64,000 nucleotides of DNA, taken from the NCBI GenBank assembly GCA_016716125.1, contig JADJWZ010000003.1, positions 62,001-126,000 on the forward strand, written 5' to 3'. Positions within the stretch are counted from its first letter, which is position 1. Each line of letters starts with the position of its first letter. The position numbers were made by a program, and so were the translations under genes. Positions 18,859-28,281 of this stretch are shown here, in pieces. The notes under the pieces were generated by a model. It was not told the origin of the DNA and searched no databases. It was given only the letters and a program-made list of their open reading frames with translations. Origin of the DNA: Ignavibacteria bacterium. Its GTDB lineage: Bacteria > Bacteroidota > Ignavibacteria > Tepidaquicellales > Tepidaquicellaceae.

Positions 18859-19668
18859 ATGCGCTCATTATTTTTTATGATCATTTTTTTTGTATTCAGT
18901 AACAGTTATTCCCAAACTGATTCTACGGAAATAACATCTGCGGAATTAACAGATTCCGTCAGCTATTATTCGGTTAATCTGCTTTCGCTGCCGGATAATG
19001 CGGAAGTGTATAATGATTCTGTTCTGATCGGCACTACTCCTGTATTGAATTATCAGATGAAGGAAGGAAACTATACACTGAAATTTGTAAATCCGGGTTC
19101 GGGAAAATTCTGGCAGAATTCAAATCAGATAATTGATCTGCATCTGAAAACCGATACTACCTTAAGCGCTGCATTCAAATATTTTTATTATTTTGATTCC
19201 GATCCTTTTAACGCATCTGTTATAAGCAGCGATACTCTATTAGGTCTTACTCCTCTCAGACTGCTTAATGAACATAAAATCACTGGAAATATCATATTCA
19301 GAAAAAAGAACTATCAGGATCTGGTTTTTAATATTTCAGATTACGATTTCGGAACGGGCTTAAAAGTGAATATGAAGTCAAAGGGAAATATCCGTACTAA
19401 CGATGAAGTATATAAAGATAAAGGAACACAGTTTAACACATCAAGGAATCTGCCGGTAATTTCAGGACTGGGTATAGCTTCAATTGCAGCAGGATTTTTT
19501 ACTTATAACTTCAAGAAAAAAGGAAATGATGCTTATGACGAATATTTAGTAACAGGAAGTCAGGATAAATTAGATGAGTCAAGAAATAACGATACATACT
19601 TTGTAATATCACTGATATTAATGCAGGCAGCTCTCGGGGGACTGATATATTTTCTTTTCTTTGATTGA
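18859..19668 (+). CDS. Exported PEGA-domain protein with C-terminal membrane helices
   Basis: A 269-residue protein starting at the ATG 1 bp after the previous TAG; the longer frame from 18802 would overlap the lipoprotein gene. Residues 1-19 are a signal peptide (MRSLFFMIIFFVFSNSYSQ). Two PEGA-like modules follow: LLSLPDNAEVYNDSVLIGTTP at about 40-60, and a second around FNASVISSDTLLGLTPLRL. Two hydrophobic segments occur near the end (about 200-216 and 250-268). PEGA domains bind cell-wall or surface partners in other bacteria. Together with the PQQ lipoprotein it probably forms a small envelope unit. Confidence 0.78.
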   Translation: MRSLFFMIIFFVFSNSYSQTDSTEITSAELTDSVSYYSVNLLSLPDNAEVYNDSVLIGTTPVLNYQMKEGNYTLKFVNPGSGKFWQNSNQIIDLHLKTDTTLSAAFKYFYYFDSDPFNASVISSDTLLGLTPLRLLNEHKITGNIIFRKKNYQDLVFNISDYDFGTGLKVNMKSKGNIRTNDEVYKDKGTQFNTSRNLPVISGLGIASIAAGFFTYNFKKKGNDAYDEYLVTGSQDKLDESRNNDTYFVISLILMQAALGGLIYFLFFD

Positions 19669-19677
19669 ATTTTATTT

Positions 19678-20574
19678 TCAGTCAACAATTTTTATTTTTT
19701 CCGCCGGCTTAATGAATAAATTTCTCCAGACTATCGTCAGTAAAATAATTACCGCTCCGATAATGGAATATACAGTCGGTACTTCTCCGACTCCTAAAAA
19801 CACCCACACAGGATTCAGAATAGCTTCGAGCATTGCAATAATCATGGATTCGGTAGCTGAAATATATTTGATGCCTTCGTTAAAAATAATATAACTTATT
19901 CCAATCTGAAACACTCCCATGTATAGAAGAATCAGCGCCTGAGAAAATTCAACTATGAGCTTGTCATAAACAAGCGGAAAACAAAAAATGCATACAAGAA
20001 TATTTCCGGCAATAATATACACTATCGTATTTTCTGTCTTATGAATCTGCTTTTTCCATTTCAGAAAAAGAGTAAACAGGGCAAAACTAATTCCTGATGC
20101 GATTGCAAGTAAATTACCTTTAATGCTTGTTAGATCAAGCTTGCCGAAAAAAAATAACACCATTCCGAAAAGACAAAAAATAAGAGCAATAAGATTTTTC
20201 TTATCAAATTTTGTTTTCAGAAAAATTGGTTCTAGTATTAACAAATAAATAGGAGCTGTGAACTGAAGAAATATTGCATTTGCAGCTGTAGTAAGTTTTG
20301 TTGCAATTACAAAAAGCACGAGAATAAATGAATACGTAAGACTGCACATTATTGAGATCTTATCGAATTCAATTTTAAAATTTATTTTATTGATTAAAGA
20401 AATTACTATGATCGTAATCGCAGCAATAAGAGATCTGTAAAATGAAATCTGATAAGCGTCAAGTGTCAGGACTTTTATAAAAAGACCTCCGGAGCTCCAG
20501 AGGAGTGCGCAGAAGCTGATATATATCAGTCCCTTTTTATGTAAGGGAATTGAATTAATGATTTTTGAAAACAT
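19678..20574 (-). CDS. EamA-family (DMT superfamily) transporter
   Basis: A 298-residue inner-membrane protein with ten predicted helices arranged as two five-helix EamA repeats. The first includes ALLWSSGGLFIKVL and the second ASGISFALFTLFLKW. The family signature near the end of each repeat is visible (APIYLLILEPI and MLEAILNPVWVFLGVGE). Such proteins export amino acids or metabolites. It converges with the PEGA gene, and stop codons lie only about 10 bp apart. The substrate is not deducible. Confidence 0.88.
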   Translation of the reverse strand: MFSKIINSIPLHKKGLIYISFCALLWSSGGLFIKVLTLDAYQISFYRSLIAAITIIVISLINKINFKIEFDKISIMCSLTYSFILVLFVIATKLTTAANAIFLQFTAPIYLLILEPIFLKTKFDKKNLIALIFCLFGMVLFFFGKLDLTSIKGNLLAIASGISFALFTLFLKWKKQIHKTENTIVYIIAGNILVCIFCFPLVYDKLIVEFSQALILLYMGVFQIGISYIIFNEGIKYISATESMIIAMLEAILNPVWVFLGVGEVPTVYSIIGAVIILLTIVWRNLFIKPAEKIKIVD

Positions 20575-20667
20575 ACGAAATATATAAGACCTGAATCAGA
20601 CGGAATCGTCTGTGAAGAAATTTTACCTGACTGACAAAAAAGAAGAGCTGTTATAATAAAAAGAGAT

Positions 20668-21621
20668 TCACCTATGAATTAATTTCTTTTTGATCTCTTT
20701 CAGCATTATCCTTGTCATTTTTTCCAGATCAACATTATTCTTCCATCCCCAGTCTTTTCTTGCGACAGAATCATCAATACTTTGCGGCCATGAATCTGCA
20801 ATAGCCTGACGGAAGTCAGGTTTGTATATTATTTCAAAATCAGGAATGTGCTTTTTGATTTCGTCTGAAAGTTCTTCGGGATCAAAACTTAAACCGCTTA
20901 GATTATAACTCGATCTGATGCTGATCTTATCGGCGTCTGCTTCCATAAGTTCTGTAGTAGCTCTGATCGCATCATCCATAAACATCATCGGCAGTTTTGT
21001 ATCAGGTTTGAGAAAGCATTCATACTTCCCTGTTGTTATCGCATCATAAAATATTTCCACTGCATAGTCGGTAGTTCCGCCGCCTGCTTCGGTTTTATAA
21101 CTGATGAGCCCGGGATATCTAATACTTCTTATATCAAGCCCGTATTTATTGAAATAATATTCGACCCAGCGTTCAGCTGCGAGTTTGCTGATTCCGTACA
21201 CAGTATTCGGCTCCATTATCGTAAGCTGCGGCGTATCAATTTTCGGAGTGGTCTTTCCGAATACGGCTATTGAGCTTGGCCAGAATATTTTTTTGATACC
21301 GACTTCTCTTGCAAGATCAAGAATGTTAAGTACGCTTCTCATATTTATATCCCATGCCTGAAGAGGAAGTCTTTCAGCATTTCCTGATAACACCGCAGCG
21401 AGAAGATATATCTGCGAGATCTTATATCTGATTACAAAATGGATCAGTCTTTTATCATCCATTACATCCAGCAGCTGAAACGGTCCGGATTTTTTCACAT
21501 CTTTCGGCGCATCTTTTATATCGGTTGCAAATACATTTTCATTTCCGTAGATCTTTCTTAAAGCTAAAGTAAGTTCGGAACCGATCTGACCTGCCGCTCC
21601 GATAACAAGAATTTTTTCCAT
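20668..21621 (-). CDS. NAD-dependent epimerase/dehydratase-type SDR, probably L-threonine 3-dehydrogenase-like
   Basis: A 317-residue extended SDR. The GAAGQIGSELTLAL NAD loop is at residues 8-21, the ATDIKD acidic turn follows beta-2 (indicating NAD), Ser is in WPSSIAVFG (about 115-123), and the catalytic Tyr/Lys are in TVYGISKLAAERW. Later blocks IRYPGLISY, GGGTTDYAVEIFYDA and MMFMDDAIRATTEL are those of the UDP-galactose-epimerase-like L-threonine dehydrogenases, which oxidise threonine to 2-amino-3-ketobutyrate. The cytosolic role is inferred from these blocks. The partner KBL ligase is not in the window. Confidence 0.8.
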   Translation of the reverse strand: MEKILVIGAAGQIGSELTLALRKIYGNENVFATDIKDAPKDVKKSGPFQLLDVMDDKRLIHFVIRYKISQIYLLAAVLSGNAERLPLQAWDINMRSVLNILDLAREVGIKKIFWPSSIAVFGKTTPKIDTPQLTIMEPNTVYGISKLAAERWVEYYFNKYGLDIRSIRYPGLISYKTEAGGGTTDYAVEIFYDAITTGKYECFLKPDTKLPMMFMDDAIRATTELMEADADKISIRSSYNLSGLSFDPEELSDEIKKHIPDFEIIYKPDFRQAIADSWPQSIDDSVARKDWGWKNNVDLEKMTRIMLKEIKKKLIHR

Positions 21622-21677
21622 TTAAAAAAAAGAGATAAATTAAATTTTATAAAGTGAACGGAGATTAAATGAAAAAA

Positions 21678-22109
21678 CTATCTCGGGTCAAGTTTTTTAA
21701 TTATTTCTTCCTGTTTCTGAATTTCTATATCAGTCAGGGGAATACCTTTTTGAATTTTCTGCTGCAGCTGTGAATAAGGCATCCATACTTCTTCTATCTG
21801 AGTTATTTTTTCCTTATCGTCGAGATTATCGACATTCACATTAAATTTATCCATTTTAAAAAGACCTAGAGCTTTCTGATAATTATCTATGGACAGATCA
21901 TACATCTGAAGCGAATTATAAGCTCTTCCGAGAAACATATACGCTTCACCAAATTCAGGATTTTCATTCACTGCATTCTGAAATTCGACAACACTTGCAT
22001 TATAATTTTTTTCCTTAAAATGATTAAGACCTGTTTCATAACTGTCTATGCCTTTAGTACCGCAGCCGGTAAAAAGAGAAATTATAACTAAAAAGTATAA
22101 GTACTTCAT
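21678..22109 (-). CDS. TPR-repeat lipoprotein
   Basis: A 143-residue small lipoprotein with lipobox LFTGC (Cys16). Two tetratricopeptide repeats span about 25-90 (YETGLNHFKEKNYNASVVEFQNA; FGEAYMFLGRAYNSLQMYDLSIDNYQKAL). The tail is helical and charged. It is likely a periplasmic adaptor of an envelope complex. It lies 56 bp upstream of the SDR gene on the same strand and could be co-transcribed, although the functions are not obviously linked. Confidence 0.8.
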   Translation of the reverse strand: MKYLYFLVIISLFTGCGTKGIDSYETGLNHFKEKNYNASVVEFQNAVNENPEFGEAYMFLGRAYNSLQMYDLSIDNYQKALGLFKMDKFNVNVDNLDDKEKITQIEEVWMPYSQLQQKIQKGIPLTDIEIQKQEEIIKKLDPR

Positions 22110-22193
22110 TTTTATTAATTAATTATTTATAAAATCAGTAAGTTTTAAAAATTAAAATAATAATTGTAAAATTTTAACATATATCAAAACACT

Positions 22194-22436
22194 TCAAAAA
22201 TATTTTTTCAAAATTTCATCTTTTGCTATTTTCAGATGGGAAGATAAATCGTTTAAAATACTATTTAAAGTTCCGATCTTAATTGGGTTATGGTTTGGAA
22301 CAGTAATGTGATGACTTAAATTATCTTTCGTGGCGGTTAACCGGATGTGACTTCCCTTTTGTCTTGTGACTTCATAACCAATTTTTTCTAAATTTTTTAT
22401 TAATTCATCAGAAGAGATATCCCTGGGAATCTTCAT
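22194..22436 (-). CDS. hicA: HicA-family mRNA interferase toxin
   Basis: An 80-residue HicA: a double-stranded-RNA-binding-like fold with the conserved G-S-H (GSHIRL, His30 as catalytic residue), preceded by SSDELIKNLEKIGYEV and followed by HHITVPNHNPIKIGTLNSIL. Length and motif order are normal for an active toxin that cleaves mRNA. It overlaps the antitoxin gene by 4 bp (ATGA), so antitoxin and toxin are translationally coupled, antitoxin first. No frameshift or missing residue is visible. Confidence 0.9.
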   Translation of the reverse strand: MKIPRDISSDELIKNLEKIGYEVTRQKGSHIRLTATKDNLSHHITVPNHNPIKIGTLNSILNDLSSHLKIAKDEILKKYF

Positions 22437-22642
22437 ACTTTTAGAAATTCATCTTTCACATAGTGTAATCTAAGTATCTTTGGGGCATCCTCTATTTCAA
22501 AATGACAAGTAACCGCTTCTTTAATGTTTGTTCTCAGCTCATCATCCGAGTCAGCTTCAGTAAAAATTGAATGTCCTAATGCTCTTGCTGTCCATCCTCC
22601 CTCAGGAGATTCTTCGACTATAAAGATAATTTCATTTTCCAT
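22433..22642 (-). CDS. hicB: HicB-like antitoxin, short form
   Basis: A 69-residue partner of HicA. It carries the degraded RNase-H-like HicB N-terminus (IIFIVEESPEGGWTARALG, then a DELRTNIKEAVTCHFE helix) and lacks a C-terminal DNA-binding domain. Short HicB proteins of this type are often annotated wrongly as 2-oxoisovalerate dehydrogenase E1 subunits in databases. Without a DNA-binding domain, autoregulation must come from elsewhere or be weak. Its position immediately upstream of hicA supports the call. Confidence 0.85.
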   Translation of the reverse strand: MENEIIFIVEESPEGGWTARALGHSIFTEADSDDELRTNIKEAVTCHFEIEDAPKILRLHYVKDEFLKV

Positions 22643-22746
22643 GATTCAAAATAATTATATGGATTTAAAATAAAAACACATAAGCAGAATCAAACTTAGT
22701 TTTCAAGATTTAATGACTCAGTCATTAATGGAACGAACAGAAAATA

Positions 22747-24111
22747 TTATAAATCTTCCACAACAAACTCCGGCTTCACTAAATCTTTCTGTATTAACGC
22801 AGGCCAATAGGCAACTACATCGGAAGGTTTTGGTCTTCCGCCTGCAAAGCCGGTGACGCCGGGCGGACCTGTAAGGATCAGCGGCGCGATTTCTTTTCCG
22901 AATCTTTCTATTGAATATTTATCCTGAGATCTCACCGCAAATCGGAGTACAACTTCATTCGGTTCGTTTATAACATTTGCAAGCGGACCATGACAGGCGT
23001 TGTAACCCTGAAACTCGCTTCTTATCTCATCAAATTTTAAACCAAGGTCATTCAGACGTATCCTTAAAATCTCATCTGCCGCTTTTGCTTTTTCAAGAGC
23101 TTCAGGCCAGCAGTATGTCAGAGAACCTGCTGCGCTGTATCCGTCCGAATAAGACATTGATACTTTGTAGAATGGGGTGGAAGGAAAACCTTTCACGCCA
23201 AACACACGAACTTTATTTTCACCAATGTTTTCAAGCTGTATGGATGTAAAGTCTGCAATGCAGTCAGGAGTAATATAATCTTTCGGATCACCGATCTCAT
23301 AGACAAGCTGTTCGCTTACGGTTTCGATGCTGACTCTTCCGCCTGTGTTTTCATGTTTGGTAATAATGACTTCGCCGTTTGGAAAAGCCTCAGCTATAGG
23401 AAATCCAATCCTCGCAAGATCAGGAATGCTTTTCCAGTCACCGAGGAAATTACCTCCGCTTGCCTGTCCGCCGCATTCAAGAATGTGACCGGCAACGGTT
23501 CCGGCTGACATCAGATCCCAGTTAGTCATATCCCAGCCGAATTCATAGACCATCGGCGCAAGTGTAAGTCCTGTATCGGTAACTCTTCCGGTAATAACAA
23601 TATCAGCTCCCTGTTTAAGACATTCCACAACAGGAGCCGCACCGAGATAGACATTTGCGCTGAGAATTTTATCGCGAACAGTTTTTATCGAAGCTCCTGT
23701 TTCCATATTTTTAAGTTCAATGCCTTTGGAAACGAGCTCATCTATATTATCCAGAATGTTATCTCCCTGTACGATCCCGATCTTTAAATTTTTAATTCCG
23801 ATTTTTTCTGCGACTTTAAATATAGCGTCTCTGCAAGCGACAGGATTTACTCCGCCGCCGTTTGTAATGACTTTTATATTTTTTTCTTTTATAACAGGAA
23901 GAAGTCTTTCCATAAGAGGTGGGATATCGCGGGCATATCCGAAGGCAGGATCTTTAAGTTTTTGTTTCTGCAGAATAGACATTGTAACTTCCGCAAGATA
24001 GTCCATCATAATGTAATCTACCGGTCCGCCTGTAGCCTGTTTGTAAGGAGCGTCGACGAGATCGCCCCAGAATCCCTGACCGGAGGCAATGCGTATTTTT
24101 TCTTTCATCAA
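22747..24111 (-). CDS. AtuA/DUF1446-family protein
   Basis: A 454-residue cytosolic protein of the acyclic-terpene-utilisation AtuA / DUF1446 family. Hallmarks are ASGQGFWGD at the N-terminus, MMDYLAEVTMSIL, ITNGGGVNPVACRDA, DIVITGRVTDTGLTLAPM, and the LTGPPGVTGFAGGRPKPSD signature near the end. The enzymatic step is uncertain. In Pseudomonas it sits with a geranyl-CoA carboxylase set, but no carboxylase subunit or acyl-CoA gene adjoins it here, so terpene use should not be assumed. The start is at the first of two consecutive ATGs. Confidence 0.9.
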   Translation of the reverse strand: MMKEKIRIASGQGFWGDLVDAPYKQATGGPVDYIMMDYLAEVTMSILQKQKLKDPAFGYARDIPPLMERLLPVIKEKNIKVITNGGGVNPVACRDAIFKVAEKIGIKNLKIGIVQGDNILDNIDELVSKGIELKNMETGASIKTVRDKILSANVYLGAAPVVECLKQGADIVITGRVTDTGLTLAPMVYEFGWDMTNWDLMSAGTVAGHILECGGQASGGNFLGDWKSIPDLARIGFPIAEAFPNGEVIITKHENTGGRVSIETVSEQLVYEIGDPKDYITPDCIADFTSIQLENIGENKVRVFGVKGFPSTPFYKVSMSYSDGYSAAGSLTYCWPEALEKAKAADEILRIRLNDLGLKFDEIRSEFQGYNACHGPLANVINEPNEVVLRFAVRSQDKYSIERFGKEIAPLILTGPPGVTGFAGGRPKPSDVVAYWPALIQKDLVKPEFVVEDL

Positions 24112-24238
24112 GTGTTTTATGAATTTATGAACAAATTAATTAATTATAATTTGTGTAACAATTTATTAATGAATGGAAAGAGGCGGAGAATCTGAAATAT
24201 GTCAGGTAAGTATTAAGAATCCCGATGCATTAACTTTT

Positions 24239-24865
24239 TCAGGAATTGTCAATTAACCTTTCCTTAAAAGCTTTTGCGACAGCTTCGGATTTAGAATGGA
24301 CATGAAGTTTGTGGTAAATATTTTTTATATGATGGCGTACAGTTCCCACGGTGATGAAAAGTTTGTAAGCAATTTCCTTGTACGAATTTCCTTTGCACAG
24401 AAGGTCGAGTACGTCGGATTCTCTGACTGTCAGCGGTGATTCAGTTTTTTTCTGAAAGGAAGAGACTACGAGTTTGGCAATTTTGTATGACATTGGCGCT
24501 CCGCCTTCGTAAATTTCTTTAATCGATTCGATGATTTTTTCTTCGGAAGCGCTTTTATCCAGATATCCGCTGGCTCCTGCGCTGAGAGCTTTAAATACAA
24601 GAGAGAGATCTTCGTGAACAGTAAGCATTATAATATCAACTTTCGGAAATTTCTGCTTTATTATTTTCACTCCTTCGATACCTGAAATCCCCGGAAGTTC
24701 AATGTCCATTAACATAACATCCGGTTTATTTTTAACCAGATCTTTAATTGCGCTTTCACAATCTCCGTAATTTCCGATACAGGATAAACCGTCACTCTCG
24801 TTGATCATTTCTTTCAATGCTGATCTGATCGGTTTGTCATCTTCGACTATTGATACTCTTATCAT
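24239..24865 (-). CDS. NarL/LuxR-type response regulator partner of the propeller kinase
   Basis: A 208-residue protein. The receiver domain (1-120) has acidic pocket E8-D9-D10, phospho-acceptor Asp54 (LMDIELPG), switch Thr82 (IIMLTVHED) and the conserved Lys in YLDKSAS. The C-terminal LuxR helix-turn-helix contains LTVRESDVLDLLCKG and YKEIAYKLFITVGTVRHHIK. All key residues are present. The first 4 bp overlap the stop of the kinase gene, so kinase and regulator are coupled. It probably controls transcription in response to the ligand sensed by the propeller. Confidence 0.95.
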   Translation of the reverse strand: MIRVSIVEDDKPIRSALKEMINESDGLSCIGNYGDCESAIKDLVKNKPDVMLMDIELPGISGIEGVKIIKQKFPKVDIIMLTVHEDLSLVFKALSAGASGYLDKSASEEKIIESIKEIYEGGAPMSYKIAKLVVSSFQKKTESPLTVRESDVLDLLCKGNSYKEIAYKLFITVGTVRHHIKNIYHKLHVHSKSEAVAKAFKERLIDNS

Positions 24866-27800
24866 AATTTACTTCCTGAATTTACTGATATCAGATTCTG
24901 TATTCCGGCTGTAAGAGTGATCTTGGTTCCGGCGCCGGGGAATGAACTTATGTTTACATTCAGATCAATCTGTTCAGCCCGCGAGAAAATATTTTTCAGA
25001 CCATAACCTTTCTGACATGAAGCGGGATCAAATCCTTTGCCGTCGTCTTCGAGAATTATTTCCACATCTTCATCATATATTTGGAAGATCAGATTAACAT
25101 TTTTACATTCGGAATATTTCAGAATATTATTCATACCTTCTTTAAAAATATAAATGAGATGCCTTTTGCAGTTCATTGAAAGTTTAATATTCTGCAGCTC
25201 CGTATTTAAAGAGCCGGAGTGAAATTCAATTCCTGAATTATCGAAAAGCTCATTGCCAAAATCTTTTAACCTGACGGCGAAATCATACAGTGAATCTTCC
25301 TGAGGATTCATTGTCCATATAAGATCTTTGGCGCCGCTCTGAAGACTGTTTGAAGTATCAACAATGAATTTAAGATCATCTGATATACCGTTTGATAATG
25401 CCTGAAGTTTTTTATTTACTCTGCGGCTGTAGAGAGAGATCCTTGTAAGTTTATGACCGAGTTCATCATGATAATCTCTTGACGCCTGTTCGCGTACTTT
25501 CTCGCGCTCGGATTCGCGCGCTTTTTCAATGTCGAGAAGATGTTTTACTTTACGCCTTACTCTTAGATTATGCAGTAAAATCAATGAAGCAATCAATACA
25601 GAAATAATAATCGAATAGAACCACCACGTTTTCCAGTAAGGCGGTGAAATATTTATTTTAATTTCAGCCGCAGATTCATTTATCACTCCGTCGGCGTTTG
25701 TACCTTTAACTTTAAATATATAGTTACCGGGATCAAGGTTAGTATAGACTGCATTTCTTAAATTGCTGTAAGGCGTCCAGTCAAAATCAAACCCTTCGAG
25801 CATATATGAGAATAAAATTTTATCAGGAGCGGAAAAGTCGGAAGATGAAAACCCAATATTGATAACTGCATCTTTATGACTAAGTGAAACTTCATTTTCG
25901 GATGAAATATTATCCGTGAATTTTATATTGTCATTGTATCTTGTAAGCCCGGTAAAAATGATATCAGGAATGTAACCGCTGTTTTTTATTTCGGCGGGAT
26001 TCACCGAACAAACTCCGTTCACTCCGCCAAAGAAAATTTCTCCGTCAGATGAAGCAAGACATGAAGAAAAATTAAACATATTATTTGAAAGACCGTCGGA
26101 CATATTAAAATTTCTGACTTCTTTCTGATTCGGGCTGAATCTGCTCAGACCTTTCATAGTACTTAGCCAGAGATTTCCAAATCTGTCAGGAATAATGCCT
26201 GCAATAACGGAGTTTTCAAATCCGTTTTTTTCATTGAAGTAAGTGAAAGTACCTGAAGCCGCGTTAAATTTATTAAGCCCTCCTCCAGTACCGATCCAGA
26301 AATTTCCCGCTTCGTCCTCACAAAATGAATAGACATAATTATTACTAAGAGTATTTGTACTACCGGGATTGTGTCCGTAATGAATAAAATTTCCTGAAAC
26401 ACGGTTCAGTTTATTTAAACCTGCATATGTTCCAAACCACATACTGCCGGAGCGGTCTTCATAAATAGATAGAATAGTATTCTCACTCAAACTTTCCTTA
26501 ATACTGTCAGAATGGACATACCTTTTGAATTTATTTTCAGACGGAATATATTCATTCACGCCGAAGGATGTTCCGATCCATAAAATACCGGATTTGTCTA
26601 TATAAAGATTATTAACACTATTAAAGCTGAGAGAATTAATATTATCAGGTTCATTAAAAAATTTCACAAAGGAATTTTTTCTTTTATCAAATTTATTCAG
26701 TCCTTTATTAGTGCCGATCCAGAGATCACCGTAAGAATCTTTTGTTATTGATCTGATATAATTACTGCTGATACTGCCGGGATTTTTTAGCTCGTGAAAA
26801 TATGTCTCAAGTATTTTAAAGTTTGCATCCGACCTGTAAAGACCGTTTTCCGTTCCGATCCAGAAACTTCCGTCATAGTCCTGATAAAGCGAGAGGATAT
26901 TATAATTTTCAAGATAGTTTTTAAAAATATTTTTAGACTGTGAAAGTTTGTATAAGCCTTCCTGATAATTACTGACCCAGAGTACCCCGGACTTGTCTTT
27001 GCAGATGCTCATAATGACTTCGCGTTTTCTGTCAGGTTCAGCAGTGATATTGATCTTCCTGAACTTTCCGTCACGGACGGAAAAACGGTTCAAACCGTTC
27101 CCCGTTCCAATCGCCAATATACCCGGATACTCTTCTGTAATTGAAAATACACTATTGTCGCTTATGCTTCCCGAATCCGCTATGTCATGCTCAAATCGGA
27201 TAAATGTACCCGAACTCTTTTCAAACTTGTTTAATCCCGCTGCTGTGCCGATCCATATGTCACCATAACTGTCACATATCATTGAGTGAATAAAATTTCC
27301 GCTTATACTGCTTTTGTTTTCTTTATTACTTTTATATAATTTAAATTCCCCGGTCTTTTTGTCAAATACATTCAGTCCGCTGCCGGACGTGCCTGCCCAG
27401 ATCTTACCTTCATTGTCGACGGACAAAGTTCTGACCTTATTACTGCTGATGCTTTTCACGTTTGCCGGATCATGTTTGTATGTTTTGAAAATGCCGTTAT
27501 CAAATCTGCAAAGTCCTCCTTCTTCTGTTGCGATCCAGATCGTTCCGTCCATATCCTGAACTATTGACCAGATCACGTTACCGCTGACCGAGCCCGGATT
27601 CTTACTGTCATGAATGTATCTTGTAAAAACTCCGGTATTCCTGTCATACCTGTTCAGACCGCCGTTATATGTGCCGAACCATAGGAAACCATCACGGTCT
27701 TCTAAAAAAGATATTATATCATCATTGGAAAGTGAATTTGTATCGGAAGGATCATGACGGTATATTTTGTAATTCACTCCGTCATATCTGATGAGACCAA

Positions 27801-27984
27801 ACATAGTGCCAAACCACATAAATCCTTTGCTGTCCTGATACATATTGTAAACTAAGTTTACAGGTACGCCGAGTTTGTCCGATACACGCTCGGTTTTTGT
27901 ACTGTATTCCTCCGACTGTAAAAATCCTGAATTCATTGAAGCGAATAACAATACACAGATTATTTTTATTTCAATTTTTTTCAT
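24862..27984 (-). CDS. Histidine kinase with ligand-binding two-blade propeller sensor
   Basis: A 1040-residue membrane sensor kinase. After a signal sequence (1-24), residues about 35-660 hold many Reg_prop repeats of the 'I-x-D-x-x-G-x-I/L-W-I/F-G-T-x-x-G-L-x-x-F' pattern. These normally fold into two seven-bladed propellers, as in hybrid polysaccharide sensors. A Y_Y_Y module (about 690-775) and a transmembrane helix (about 786-807) follow. The cytosolic HisKA_3 dimerisation helix has His839 in DYHDELGHKL, and the HATPase domain has DDGKGFDP and GYGLKNI. Unlike Bacteroides hybrid systems, the receiver is a separate coupled gene. The ligand is unknown; no glycan-utilisation operon adjoins. 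Confidence 0.94.
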   Translation of the reverse strand: MKKIEIKIICVLLFASMNSGFLQSEEYSTKTERVSDKLGVPVNLVYNMYQDSKGFMWFGTMFGLIRYDGVNYKIYRHDPSDTNSLSNDDIISFLEDRDGFLWFGTYNGGLNRYDRNTGVFTRYIHDSKNPGSVSGNVIWSIVQDMDGTIWIATEEGGLCRFDNGIFKTYKHDPANVKSISSNKVRTLSVDNEGKIWAGTSGSGLNVFDKKTGEFKLYKSNKENKSSISGNFIHSMICDSYGDIWIGTAAGLNKFEKSSGTFIRFEHDIADSGSISDNSVFSITEEYPGILAIGTGNGLNRFSVRDGKFRKINITAEPDRKREVIMSICKDKSGVLWVSNYQEGLYKLSQSKNIFKNYLENYNILSLYQDYDGSFWIGTENGLYRSDANFKILETYFHELKNPGSISSNYIRSITKDSYGDLWIGTNKGLNKFDKRKNSFVKFFNEPDNINSLSFNSVNNLYIDKSGILWIGTSFGVNEYIPSENKFKRYVHSDSIKESLSENTILSIYEDRSGSMWFGTYAGLNKLNRVSGNFIHYGHNPGSTNTLSNNYVYSFCEDEAGNFWIGTGGGLNKFNAASGTFTYFNEKNGFENSVIAGIIPDRFGNLWLSTMKGLSRFSPNQKEVRNFNMSDGLSNNMFNFSSCLASSDGEIFFGGVNGVCSVNPAEIKNSGYIPDIIFTGLTRYNDNIKFTDNISSENEVSLSHKDAVINIGFSSSDFSAPDKILFSYMLEGFDFDWTPYSNLRNAVYTNLDPGNYIFKVKGTNADGVINESAAEIKINISPPYWKTWWFYSIIISVLIASLILLHNLRVRRKVKHLLDIEKARESEREKVREQASRDYHDELGHKLTRISLYSRRVNKKLQALSNGISDDLKFIVDTSNSLQSGAKDLIWTMNPQEDSLYDFAVRLKDFGNELFDNSGIEFHSGSLNTELQNIKLSMNCKRHLIYIFKEGMNNILKYSECKNVNLIFQIYDEDVEIILEDDGKGFDPASCQKGYGLKNIFSRAEQIDLNVNISSFPGAGTKITLTAGIQNLISVNSGSKL

Positions 27985-28281
27985 AGGATAATTTATAAAA
28001 TCACTGCAGAGGTTTCAATCTCATATATATGAGATATAAAAAAGTATTTAATATTATAATTTGAAATAAACATAACAAAAAGCAAAGGAAAATTTAACCG
28101 GTAATACAAATACTTGAATTGTAATTCATCTGGTAAATTCAGAATGTAAGGAGTAAACGATTCAGTACGCAGGAAGTTAGGAATAAATTTCTTAGCCGGT
28201 TTTTTAAAGAAATTATAATATACCCGTAACTCAATTTTCAAAATCTTCTAATAAAAAAGAGTTACGGAATAATAATACTGA

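Noticed and set aside
22433..22642. Annotation of the HicB-like protein as a 2-oxoisovalerate dehydrogenase subunit
   Set aside because: Databases carry this label for such short proteins, but its position overlapping hicA and its fold pattern show a HicB-like antitoxin. The genuine E1 is at 62042.
27993..28241. 82-codon reverse-strand frame upstream of the sensor kinase
   Set aside because: AT-rich composition, no ribosome site and no recognisable motif. More likely the kinase leader.
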